The notes below the pieces were generated by a model that searched no databases, was not told where the DNA came from, and saw nothing but the letters and a program-made list of their open reading frames with translations. Positions 1 to 10,471 of a DNA stretch of 64,000 bases are shown here, in pieces. Each line of letters starts with the position of its first letter. Within the stretch, counting starts at the first letter, position 1. The stretch is taken from positions 156,248 through 220,247 of the forward strand of contig KN834773.1 in assembly GCA_000827265.1 (NCBI GenBank), written 5' to 3'. Position numbers and translations under genes: made by a program. The stretch is from Collybiopsis luxurians FD-317 M1. Lineage: Eukaryota > Basidiomycota > Agaricomycetes > Agaricales > Omphalotaceae.

Positions 1-455
1 GAACTGGATAAGGCGCGTTGATCTGACGAATACGACGAATACTGCATCAAGATCAGGAGCTAGCGTGAAGCGGTATCAAAGAAGATACCTGTAATTGCGA
101 AAGCTGAGTGGGGTCGGTTCTTGAGTGGTCGTGCGGACAGCATAGCTAGCTATTAAGGAGTATTCCGACTTTCGCCACTCGGGACATCGCGGACAGCAGA
201 TAGCGGTTTGTCTTCCTGGGAAGGTGGCGCACCGACGCGGCTTGGGTATTCTCACGATCAGAAAGGTATGTCGAAAACCCAACGAAATTCAAAACCGGAG
301 ATTGAGTGTCTCCAGCAGGAGAAAAAACGTTATATCTGATGCCATCTGATCCCTCTGACACACTTCAAACGTTTAGATTACTTATGTAAGTTTGCGGTCG
401 GTCCACTTGAAAATTGATCTCATTCTTTCCTTCAAACATTCTTCAAACGACCACC
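1..455. other. Upstream region of the glutamine-synthetase-like gene
   Basis: No convincing gene is visible. The short open frames on both strands have no recognisable motif. The last part is the probable promoter and 5' leader of the next gene, ending in a good Kozak context (CCACCATGG at 451-459). Confidence 0.4.
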
Positions 456-2051
456 ATGGAATACAGCCACGGCGTTGAATACAAGCCAGAGACCCTCAGG
501 AAGACCGTCCATACTCTGAAGACGGCTGTTCAGAATGGTGCCAGTGAGTTTCTCGCAGGATCTTCCACCATCCTTTCCGAAACTTAATTTTAAAATTAAA
601 ACAGAATACGTCCGCATTTACTTTGTCAACCTCAGCAATATCCGCCGCTGTCGTGTGCTCCCAATCGAATACTTCACAGAGCTCGTCCACTCCAACCGCC
701 CCGGCGTAAATATCGCAAAAGTATCCCTCGGACTTATCTATCTGATCACCCCGTCGGGCTTTTCATCGATAGGCGAATACCTCTATACTCCGGACTTGTC
801 TACTCTGCGCCTTCTACCGTTTGCTCCAGGACACGTAGCTGTACTTGGATATTTCGAAGAAAAGACCCCTTATCCTGGCCCGAATGGTGACTTGACTGTC
901 AAAGTGCCCCTTTGTCCCCGCACATTACTGAAACGCGTGGTCGAGTACGTGTTTTCGCGTTTTCATGTCCGGTAAACGAGTTATTGACATGGAATTATCC
1001 TTTAGAGATGCACAACAGTCTTGCCAAAGCAAATTTCTCGTCGGTTTCGAAACCGAATTCATCTTACTTTCATCTACCCGCCCAGTCACCCCTTCCAATG
1101 TACACCAGTGGTCTGGTTCAGCCGCATTCCTTGCAGGATCCAAAGAAGCTCTTCTTTTAGAGGAGATAGGAGATAGCATGAGACAAGCTGGACTCTCCCT
1201 ACAGATGATCCATTCCGAAGCAGCTCCGGGCCAGTACGAACTTGTATCTGGACCTCTGACTCCCTTAGATGCCGCAGATCAAGTTGTATTCGTACATGAA
1301 CTCGTACAAAATCTAGCTGCCAAACACGGTCTCCACGCAACTTTTGCGCCTAGACCTTTCATGAACTCTGCCGGCTCCGCAGCTCACATCCATATCTCTG
1401 TCCATCGAGAGTCGGAGAATAAACCCATGGACAACTTATCCCCCACAGAATCGAGTTTCCTGGCTGGCATACTGGATCATCTCCCTGCTCTTCCTGTAAT
1501 CACTCTCCCTACACCCGCATCATACAAGCGTGTGGCGGATGGTGTATGGAGTGGAGGGACGTATGTGCATTATGGGACAGAGAATCGTGAGGCTCCGATT
1601 CGGTTGACGAACGCGACTGCGCCTCGGTCGAGGAGATTTGAGCTGCGGTTTGTGGATGGGACGGCGAACCCCCATCTTGCTCTTGCAGCAATCATTGGTG
1701 CGGGACTGACGGGGCTGAAGAGTGGGAAGGCGTTGGAAGTGCAGGATGTCAGGGGACCCAAGTGTGCTTGGGAGATGGACGATGCTGAGAGGAGATCATT
1801 GGGAATCACGAAGAGGATGCCGTTGAATATTGAGCAAGCTAGATCATATTTAGAGCAGGATGAAATTATGAAGGAGGTTCTGGGTGCTGAATTGGTGGAG
1901 AAGTATTTGTCCGTTAACAAGGTTCGTGGCCCTTCAGAATTTATTTGTTTCTGACACCGCCTCATGATGACTGCAGACTCTTGGTGATGCACTATCGAAT
2001 CAAGGAGAAGATGAGAAAAATGAGCTCAGTCGCTTAGTCGAATTTTATTGA
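456..2051 (+). CDS. Glutamine-synthetase-like ligase (FluG/GS-I type catalytic domain)
   Basis: Four exons (456-543, 605-944, 1006-1921, 1977-2051) give a 472-residue protein. The two middle junctions join in frame to give NGAKYVRIYF and KRVVEDAQQS, exactly as in GS relatives. The N-terminal beta-grasp part reads IRRCRVLP. The catalytic domain shows GFETEF, then APGQYELVSGPL, then SAGSAAHIHIS (ATP/glutamate-site histidines), GGTYVHYGTENREAPIRL and FELRFVDGTANPHLALA. Length matches a complete Gln-synt_C enzyme. These motifs fit the GS-I/FluG-like group of fungal proteins rather than the housekeeping eukaryotic GS-II. The family ligates ammonia or an amine to glutamate using ATP, but the true substrate of these paralogues is not settled. 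Start choice: the only ATG with a strong Kozak context that joins the conserved frame. Final exon is short (25 codons including stop). Confident in family, unsure of substrate. Confidence 0.9.
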
Positions 2052-2370
2052 TTGTCGAATTTACTGCTTGGAAGGATTTCTGCTTCTTCAATTCTACTCA
2101 TTTGCTCTGTATTTTTAACACTTACATCCACTTTGAAATTACATTCTCGGCCGTTCTTAACGTCTTCTTCACTGTCCTGTAATCTATCTACTGATGAGTA
2201 CATTGACGTGCAACATTCATCCCTTCACAGAACGATTCTCGTCTTGTTTCATTCCGAACTACTTACATACATAGACATGTCAGGAAGAATATATGATGTA
2301 CATGCATTATCGAGGTTATAATCGTTTTTTATATAAATGCATTCATTCACTCGCGCGACGATCTACATCT
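2052..2370. other. Convergent 3' intergenic stretch
   Basis: AT-rich 319-bp gap between the 3' end of the GS-like gene and the 3' end of the first DUF2235 gene. It presumably holds both polyadenylation regions. No gene seen. Confidence 0.4.
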
Positions 2371-4652
2371 TCATTCTACCCATAGTGGCTTGAAATTCCA
2401 TTTGGGACGGGGAACGTACTTTTTCCGCTCTGCCAATTCATGTGCTTCGGCTTCCATTCGGATTTTAACTGTTCGGTGAACCTTAACACCCCCGAGGTGC
2501 TTGTGAGGTAAATACCGCGCTCTACCAAGATTGGCCCAGCTACAGATAAATTTAGTAAAAAACAGAAAAGACACGGTACTAAAACATACCAAATCTTGTA
2601 GCCCCAGTTCCAGCCATTTTTACTTCCGCGCGCACGGTCCTTACGATAATTCGGGTCAATTTTCAGATACCTGATCACCTGCGGAAGCACTTCTAGAATC
2701 CACCACCCCCGAGATAGCTTAAGCATATCATTTATCCCAGTCATTGCGTCCTTCCTATCTTCATCTTCTTCGCTAATAAAATCATCCAAGAAAGGTTTTT
2801 TTTGGGGGGTAGTTTGAGTGATCGGCGAACTGGGGGTGGCGCTGCTTGCTTCAGAATCAGAAGTAGACTGATTGGAATCCGGAGCCGGGGGTTGTTCGCA
2901 GAAACGCGAGAGCGAGTCAGGATCTAGCCCGGCTTTCCAGAGCAGCTCGCGATGGAAGAGGATACCTGTTTTAGCCTTGAAGCATTCACGGATCATCCAG
3001 CGCAGAGATATGCGCGCGAGGGAGTGACGGGTTCTGTTCTCTACCGCCCCGCCACCGACATCTGTATGCGCATGTAAATATTGAATGTCAAGTTAAAGTA
3101 ACAACAGTACGAGGGAGGGAAATTTGCATACCACAATGACAACCAGAAAACCAAACTTCTTCTACGTCTGTTAAGGGTCCTGAACATGAACTGGAGTCAA
3201 ATTCTTTCTCATAGTCATCGAGAATTTTATCAATCGAGCTCTGACGGGTATTCTCGGGTTTCAGCTTTGGCGGTCGCTCTGGAGACGTCTCTGGATCTTT
3301 TTGTTTGGGTTTTGATTTGGGCATCATTCCTTCTTGCACTCCGAACCTCCTGCTCAAGTGTTCGGGATCAGGTAATTCGTGCTCCCATAAGGATGGAACG
3401 AATCTAGCTCGATGTTCGTCCAAAGAAAGTGCGTGTCGGAAATATTTGATGGTGCAGTTGGAGCTGGTAAAGGGAAGTCGTCTGCTGACAATTCCTATAG
3501 ACGCGACGGTATCCCTGGACAAAGTTAATACACGTTTAGTAGAATGAATCAATACGTTTTGTTTAGACGGTTACCATAGTCCGAGAAATTCTATATCAAC
3601 ATCTATAGAAAACGACTTTTTGAAATTCGAACTGAGCTCCCAGCCAGTTTGGTCTTCCCTTGAGTACATCTTGTATGCAAAAGGTACTTGCTGGAGGTTG
3701 TGACGAGGGAGTAACCCAACCTTGTGGATCCTAAAGATGAGCGGTTAATGCTTACATCTATCTATAAGAAGAAATGAATATACATTCCGGCCAAAGCATG
3801 GGCGGTCTACCATCGGAAGAGACGTAAGAAAAAAGGTACGAGCTGCAAACAAAATAGACGTACATATGCTCCACGTGAAAACCTGACAGAAGGGTTAGTG
3901 AAATGCTGCTTTCTTATAATAACGCACGACCTACCCAAATATACAAATCTTGTCGCCAATGCTGTCTAACAATCGTTCAATCAGACTCTTGGTTCAAAAA
4001 CCTCCACGGTAGCTCACAATTTTGCATCAGAAATTCATAGCCGCCTAAAATGAGACGTATATTGTTGAGAACACGCCGAAAAAACTGCCAAACGGGACAT
4101 ACTCATGACATGCGCGTCGAGGTGGTGTCCAAGCATCATATCCAACACCTGGTGCAGCTTTGTCAACCAGGGCCGAGCGATTTGAGGAATGGTATATGTT
4201 CCAATACCAGCCTAAAATCGAACGAAATAAGGATTTTGAGTGGAAGCCGAAGCCAGCTGATATCACCTGGTAGTACACCAGCTGTTGAGAAGGGTCGTCT
4301 TTCTTCAACATCGAGAACAGATTAACTACATTGCTGTTCTACGGCACAAATACACAGTCAATTGTTTTATTTTTCGAGAATTGCTTTGGCAAAAGTGCCG
4401 CCTACGTTGTCGTCAAACTGATCCCCTGAGCACAACATACTATTCATTTTCCTGCCGAGAAAAACCCAAAATGATTAACGCACCTGTGCCGTCAAAGCAG
4501 AGTACGAGCGTCCTATGATTATGCGTCTCTGGAATCACATCTTCGAGGCTCGCGGCCCTGGAAGTAGATGCAGCAGGATGATTGTCGGTACGAGAGTATT
4601 CTGGAGGTGAGCTGATTGTTCGTTTATGGCTTGCCTTGTTGCTGAAAGTCAT
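2371..4652 (-). CDS. DUF2235 alpha/beta-hydrolase domain protein, tandem copy 1
   Basis: About 12 exons on the minus strand. The first exon carries HRTLVLCFDGTG, the N-terminal signature of DUF2235 (PF09994), followed by a tiny exon for DQFDD, then NSNVVNLFSML and GHHLDAHVM. The nucleophile elbow G-F-S-R-G is split across an intron near 3870-3970. FRHALSLDEHRARF, VEEVWFSGCHCG and the terminal PKWNFKPLWVE follow. All these blocks remain open, so the gene looks intact (roughly 550 residues). The start was set at 4652 rather than the upstream ATG at 4661, because copies 1-3 then all have 20 residues up to PPEYS. The family is related to Tle1-type phospholipase effectors, but fungal members have no firmly known substrate. 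An acidic, Ser-rich low-complexity stretch (SEEDEDRKDA) lies near the C-terminal third. Confidence 0.85.
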
Positions 4653-5553
4653 GTCGGTCAAAGCTAAATTTGCTATACCATTCTGCTCGACTTAAATATG
4701 TTCTAGGATAATTTTGGAGCAACAACAATAGTCCTAGGAAAACCCCGGCACCAGAAATGATAGCACAGGGACAGATGGCCATTGAGACAGGATTAGTCAA
4801 GTCCAGGTCAAGCCATTCAGACGGGCGTCAGCTTGCAATTCCCAATGTGAATATAAGCGCCAATAGTGAATGTACACTGGATATACACCTGGTCAAGAGC
4901 ACGGAGGTCGACAAATTTGGAGCCGGAAACGTCGGGAAAAGTTTGCTCGTTCTCGCGCTGTCACAGACACGCGTCTGATGAGATCGGCGCGTTTAACGGT
5001 CACCAATGGGGTTTCAGTGCGTTTGACCTGAGATCATTCAGTACAGCAATCTCCAGTAAGATGGTCCATTCCAACTGTCTCATATCGAACTTTCCTTGCT
5101 ACTAGTGATCACTGAAGATGAAGGATTGCACTCCATACGAGACTTGTGCTTCTTTTAATGCTTCCAAAGAAAGTTTTGGCATGATCGAGAAAAGAAGACC
5201 TCAAGAAGCGACTTCGTTCTGGTCTACGGGACTCGTATGCATGTACTTAAATATGGGGGGAGCTGCTCCTTGAGATTGAGTTACGTTTCAGATTTTACAC
5301 TAATCTCAACTCAATTTTGGCGTTGATTTTACCACTTTCCAGTGCGGTGCAGTCCTTCAGTTTGTCTTGCCATGCACAGGCTCGGTCTTGAACCGGACAC
5401 AATGCACTTCATCTTATGATCATGATCTGATTAGAGATTAAGATAGGTCCCGCAGGGAATAGCCGATCCTGGTGCGTATACAAGGCGAGCTCGACCCATA
5501 CCGGGAAGTTAGACTTTGGCCTTGCATCCGAGTAGGTCGTAAAGCGTTGATGT

Positions 5554-5611
<58 letters not shown>

Positions 5612-6588
5612 GAACGGGGTGAACAGAAGCTGTCGTTAAGTGTAGTCTCAGGTTACTTTCCAGCGTCCTTCTCGTGTACGTTTCTACCATACCGGGTAAT
5701 ACACTTCCCTCCTTCGTACCAAATTTTACACCTATTACATCATCGGTTCAATCAGGAGTTCAAACTCCGAGAGGCTACCACTGAACTCGTTCCGAACTTC
5801 GGGCATGAAGAGTGAGGAGGCATTGTAAAGAACTCATATGTTCTTGGAAGATGGTCGACGCTGAGAGAAAGGCAATGGAATTACAAAAGGATGCCGATAA
5901 ATATTACCTGTCCCATGACCTTGGTGATATCCTGTCCAATCAAGCAATGAGCTTAGCCGCTTGATCCCATTTTGTCACCTGTAGAATTTATTGCCTCCTG
6001 CTTCACCGTTCTGCAATGCTTTTTTTTTTTTAAAAAAAAACTCTTCATTGCCGCAAGTAAGTAAGTCTAAGTACTAAGGAGCGGGGAGCCGCAACAAAAG
6101 TTAGTTGTGCTCCGTTCGCTTTTGTGTTTTCCTTCGCTGGTTGTCTGTGGGGGTTGTTGTAGCTACGGATATCGTCTGTGGTATGTGCGTATGTATGGAA
6201 GTGTATGGGGATGCGCTCGGTCAGAGGACCTGAATAAATTAAGATAAATAGGGAGGGAGGGTTTGACTACCTGACACTTCCCCTGCGTGGGCGAAGGAGA
6301 ACACTAGGGAAAAACCAAGCCCCCTTTCGCAGGCGTATCCGCTCTGTGGCTTTTGCTCTTGCGGGGCTTGGGCGACAGGTCTGGTGCTCCTCCACACCTG
6401 ACGAGTCAAATCCCACGCTACCGACGGCGAAGTCGGCGTCGTTCTGTAATGCAACCGCCTATCCTACTCACCACTATGATGCTTTCGTCCTTCCTCATTT
6501 GATCACAGGATACCAGGGAGAAGATATAAATTATAAGGTACGATGTTGTCTCATAATTGCTATGTACATAAGCATATTCACGTTATTC
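4653..6588. other. Intergenic region with duplicated 5' flank of DUF2235 unit 1
   Basis: No gene was found. Pieces of this region recur upstream of other array members. CTCGCGCTGTCACAG near 4950 recurs near 16605. A block near 5380-5450 (CGGACACAATG, then ATGATCATGATCTGAT) has counterparts near 9805-9855 and 17330. A block near 5645-5675 (CTCAGGTTACTTTCCAGCGT) recurs near 9885. A T-run/A-run palindrome lies near 6020-6040. Confidence 0.55.
5554..5608. repeat. Compound (AT)n(AG)n microsatellite
   Basis: About ten AT dinucleotides run directly into about eighteen AG dinucleotides. It lies upstream of DUF2235 copy 1 and has no coding role. Its length is likely to be polymorphic. Confidence 0.95.
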
Positions 6589-8878
6589 TCAATCCACCCA
6601 CAACGGCTCAAAATTCCATTTGGGAAGGGGAACATATTTTTTCCGTTCCTCCAATTCTTTGGCCTCTGCTTCTTTTCTGAGTTTGACTGTTCGGTGAACC
6701 TTGACACGTCCAAGATGCTTATGGGGTATGTGCCTTGCTCTACCAAGATTGGCCCAACTACAGAAAAGTTAGCAAACAAATGCGATAACCTGTGTCAGTG
6801 AGAAGAAACATACCAAATCTTGTAGTCCCAGCTCCAACCACGACCGACTTCGCGGGCTTGGTCATCAGGATGATCCGGGTCAGCTTTCAGATACTTGATC
6901 TTCTGTGGAAGCACTTCCAGAATCCACCATCCCGGAGCTTTCTTCAGCATATCGTTTACCCTGGTCAGTGCATCCTTCCTATCTTCATCTTCTTCGCTGA
7001 CAAAGTCTTTCAAAAAAGGGTTTTGTTGTGAGGTAGTCGGAGTGATCGGTGAATTGAGCGTAGAGCTGCCTGCTTCAGATTGATTGGAATACGGGACTGG
7101 GGGACGTTCCGAAGCCCGAGGTGCGAGCGAGCCAGGATCTAATCCGGCTTTCCAGAGTAATTCTCGATGGAAGAGGATACCCGTTTTAGCCTTGAAGCAT
7201 TCACGAATCATCCAGCGCAGCGGAATGCGCGCGAGAGCGTTGCGGGTGTCGTTCTTGACCGCTCCACCACCTACATCTATACGTGCAAATATCAAATGTC
7301 AGCAGAATTACGACATAACGAAGGGAGGAAATTTTGCATACCACAATGACAGCCGGAAAACCAAACCTCTTCCACACTGGTACAGGGTTCTGAGCCCGAA
7401 TTGGCATCATATTCTTGCTCATACTCATGGAGGGTTTTCTCCGTAGAGCTCTGACGGGTATGGCTATGTTTGAGGATTGGCGATGGCTCTGGAGATGCTT
7501 CCTGGTCCTTTACTTTGGGATTCGATTTGGGCATCTCTCCTCTAGACACTCCAAATTTTGAGGACAAGTCATCGTTAGTTTCGTGAGTCCAAAGGCTGGG
7601 GGAAAATTTCGCTCGATGTTCGTCCAAAGCCAGCGCATGTCGGAAGTATCGGACATTGCTGTTGGAACTGGTAAAAGGAAGCCGTCTGTTGATAAGACCT
7701 ATTGACGCGACAGTATCCCTGGAGAGAAAATGGATCCAGAGTCAGTAGAATGAATAAATGGGCTTTGTTTAGATGGCTACCAGAGTCCGAGAAACTCAAT
7801 ATCAACGTCTATAGAGAACGACTTTTTGAAATTCGAACTGAGCCGCCAGCCAGTTTCGTCTTCCCTTGAATACATCTTGTATGCAAAGGGCACCTGCTGG
7901 AGGTTGTGACGAGGGAGTAACCCGACCTTGTGAATCCTAAAGATGAGCGGTTAATGCTTACATCCATCCATAAGAAGGAATGAACATACATTCCGGCCAA
8001 AGCACGGGCGGTCTATCGTCAACAGAAGCATGTTCAGAACGAAGAAAAGGTAACAGTAGCAAATTAAAAAGCCGACGCACATATGCTCCACGGGAAAATC
8101 TGACAGGAGCATTAGCGTGATACTTCGTTTCTTCGTAAACTTATGACCCACCCGAATATACAAATCTTGTCTCCAATGCTGTCTGTCAACGTTTCAATTA
8201 AGCTCCTAGTGCAAAGAGCTCCACGGCAACTCACAATTTTGCATCAGGAATTCATAGCCACCTACAATGAAATGTTGAGTCGTCGATTGTGACTTAGGAA
8301 AACTAACAAAAATAACATACTCATGACATGCGCGTCGAGGTGATGTCCAAGCATCATATCCAGTATCTTGTGCACCTTAGCCATCCATGGCTGAGCGATT
8401 TGAGGAATGGAATATGTCCCAATGCCAGCCTGAAAGCGGACTAAATAAGCAATTTCCATGCCATAATGAATCAGGAACCAGTGAAAGTCACCTGGTAGTA
8501 AACCAGCTGCTGTTCAGGGTCGTCCTTCTTCAACATCGAGAACAGATTAACCACATTGCTGTTCTGTTGCACACAGTAGAATACAGTCAGTTGTTTTATT
8601 CCCGAGAATTTCTTTGACGAAAATGCAGCATACATCGTCGTCAAACTGGTCCCCTAAGTAGAAGCTATTGTTTATTTCTGGAGATGAACACTGGAAACTC
8701 TCTGCTCACCTGTACCATCAAAACATAGCACAAGTGTCCTGTGCTTGTATATTTTCCGATCTGGAATCACATCTTCGAGTCTCGCCGGAGTAGTTGGATC
8801 CAGAAGATTGTCCACGCGAGAATATTCTGGGGGTAAGCTGAATGCTCTTTTGTGATTTCCCCTTCCAAAGAGAGTCAT
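6589..8878 (-). CDS. DUF2235 alpha/beta-hydrolase domain protein, tandem copy 2
   Basis: Same architecture and exon pattern as copy 1. The first exon has MTLFGRGNHKRAFSLPPEYS and KHRTLVLCFDGTG. A microexon for GDQFDDD sits near 8630-8660. IGTYSIPQIAQP, GHHLDAHVM, the split G-F-S-R-G elbow (near 8085-8160), DTVASIGLINRRLPF, FRHALALDEHRAKF, VEEVWFSGCHCG, ARIPLRWMIRECF and PGWWILEVLPQKIK follow. It ends PKWNFEPLWVD. Every conserved block is open, so it looks functional. The start aligns residue for residue with the other copies. A 238-bp MITE sits about 140 bp upstream of the start codon, inside the probable promoter, which could alter expression relative to copies 1 and 3. Confidence 0.85.
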
Positions 8879-10471
8879 TTGGGTCGAAGTATGTACGTTC
8901 TGTCACGGTCTTGCTCGTCGCCTTTAATATACTCAAGAATAATTGTGGAGCAATACAAATCTAAGCCGAATAACTTGAAGGTGGCTTTCTGTCCCAAGAA
9001 AGTTCCGGGAACAGAATAGGGATCCGCACTGTAACCGTATAGATACGGTTTACGGTTATGACTGTACGGGTACCCGTAGCCGTACCGTAAAGGGAGGCGG
9101 CGCTCATTTTTTACGGCCGTATCTGTACGGCTGCCATACGGGGGCCCCATACTACAGAAGCTGGGCTATTACTGTTGTACCAGTATAGCTTTGGCAAGCC
9201 GTATACGGGTATACGGTTGCCGGCAGCCGTACGTATACGGTTACGGTGCAGATCCCTAGAACCGAAATTAAGAACATCACAACTTGGTTAGATGGGCAAG
9301 TTGACAATGTGAACATAGATTTTATACTTAGATCTAAGTAGACGGAACCCGGAAACCTCGGTAAGAGCCAACGGTCACAATGTTTTAATTTAATCTTGAT
9401 TCTCGATCTGATCCATTCCACGCAAAACTCACTTCTAAGTAGTTTGAACCACTGAGAGCCATAGGATACGTCCTGAACTTTCCTTGTTTGGTAACTTGGG
9501 AGATGGTGCTGAATAAACAACATCGAACTCTGTTTTTCTGTAATAATCGCCGTACTCTATATGAAGTCATTGCTTCGATAAAGCTTGCAACGAAAGTTCT
9601 TTTACCGGGAAAAGAAGACCATGGAAATTGCCCACATTCTGGTTATCAGCACTCGTAGACGTGCAGGTTGAGCAATGAGGGAGCTCTCTACTCGTGAAAA
9701 TGACTTTCTTGGCAGATTTTGTGCCACACCTCAACCGAATTGTCCCTTCGACTCTTCCAGTAAACGGAGTAGTACCCTTCGGATCCTCCCCGCCACGCAC
9801 GGGCCTGGTCTTTAATCGGACATAATGCCCCACTCCTTCTCTTTTCAAGATCATGATCTGATCCAGAAGTTCAAAATTTCTAGTCACAGGTTATTTTCTA
9901 GCGTCCATCTCGCATCAAAATCCATAGGAAACTCTGTACCTGTATAGTACACACCAGCTCGTCTCAAAGTTCTATCACTCCTATACCCATCAGCAACGTG
10001 GCCCGAACAGCACTAAGTGGATCGACGGTCGTAGTCGTTGTATACGTGGGGTTAAGCAATTTCCTTCAAAGCAATAATAAATTAGTCCTGCAGCAAAGCC
10101 TTTCTTTCTTCATAAATAAACTTGTAGTCCCAAATCCCTCCAATTTTTCTAGGTGGACAGTAAGAGTCATTTCCTCTAGAAGCTTTATTCTTGGCTATAG
10201 TATTACCGACATATCGGTATTCCATTGCTGGCAGCTGGAGGAAAACAGTACAGTACCCGAAAACTTCAATCGGCATGCTCAACTTGAAAGATCCCTTCTG
10301 AGACACTCTCAACTCGGAATGAATGCAGATATCGGTAAAGACATTGCCCGAGCGGTGATGAAAGTGTGTTAGTCTCCATTGCTCATTTTCCGTCGTTGCA
10401 ATACATACAATCAACATCATATCAGTGGCAAGATATACTACATAAATTTATTTGCTTGTTCAAAGATATTC
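8879..10471. other. Intergenic region between DUF2235 copies 2 and 3
   Basis: Holds the promoter side of copy 2, the MITE at 9019-9256 and the duplicated flank near 9590-9920 shared with 5160-5680 and 17320-17420. No gene could be supported in the remaining sequence. Confidence 0.5.
9019..9256. mobile_element. MITE with ~23-bp TIRs and TA target duplication
   Basis: The left end GGGATCCGCACTGTAACCGT and the reverse complement of the right end, GGGATCTGCACCGTAACCGT, differ at only two places. TA dinucleotides flank it at 9017-9018 and 9257-9258, as expected for a Tc1/mariner-type insertion. The 238-bp body is packed with TACGG/CCGTA motifs in both orientations and has no transposase. The element is therefore non-autonomous. 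Confidence 0.85.

Noticed and set aside
5740..5800. tRNA-like T-arm (GGAGTTCAAACTCC)
   Set aside because: No A box, no anticodon arm and no acceptor pairing at the right distance.
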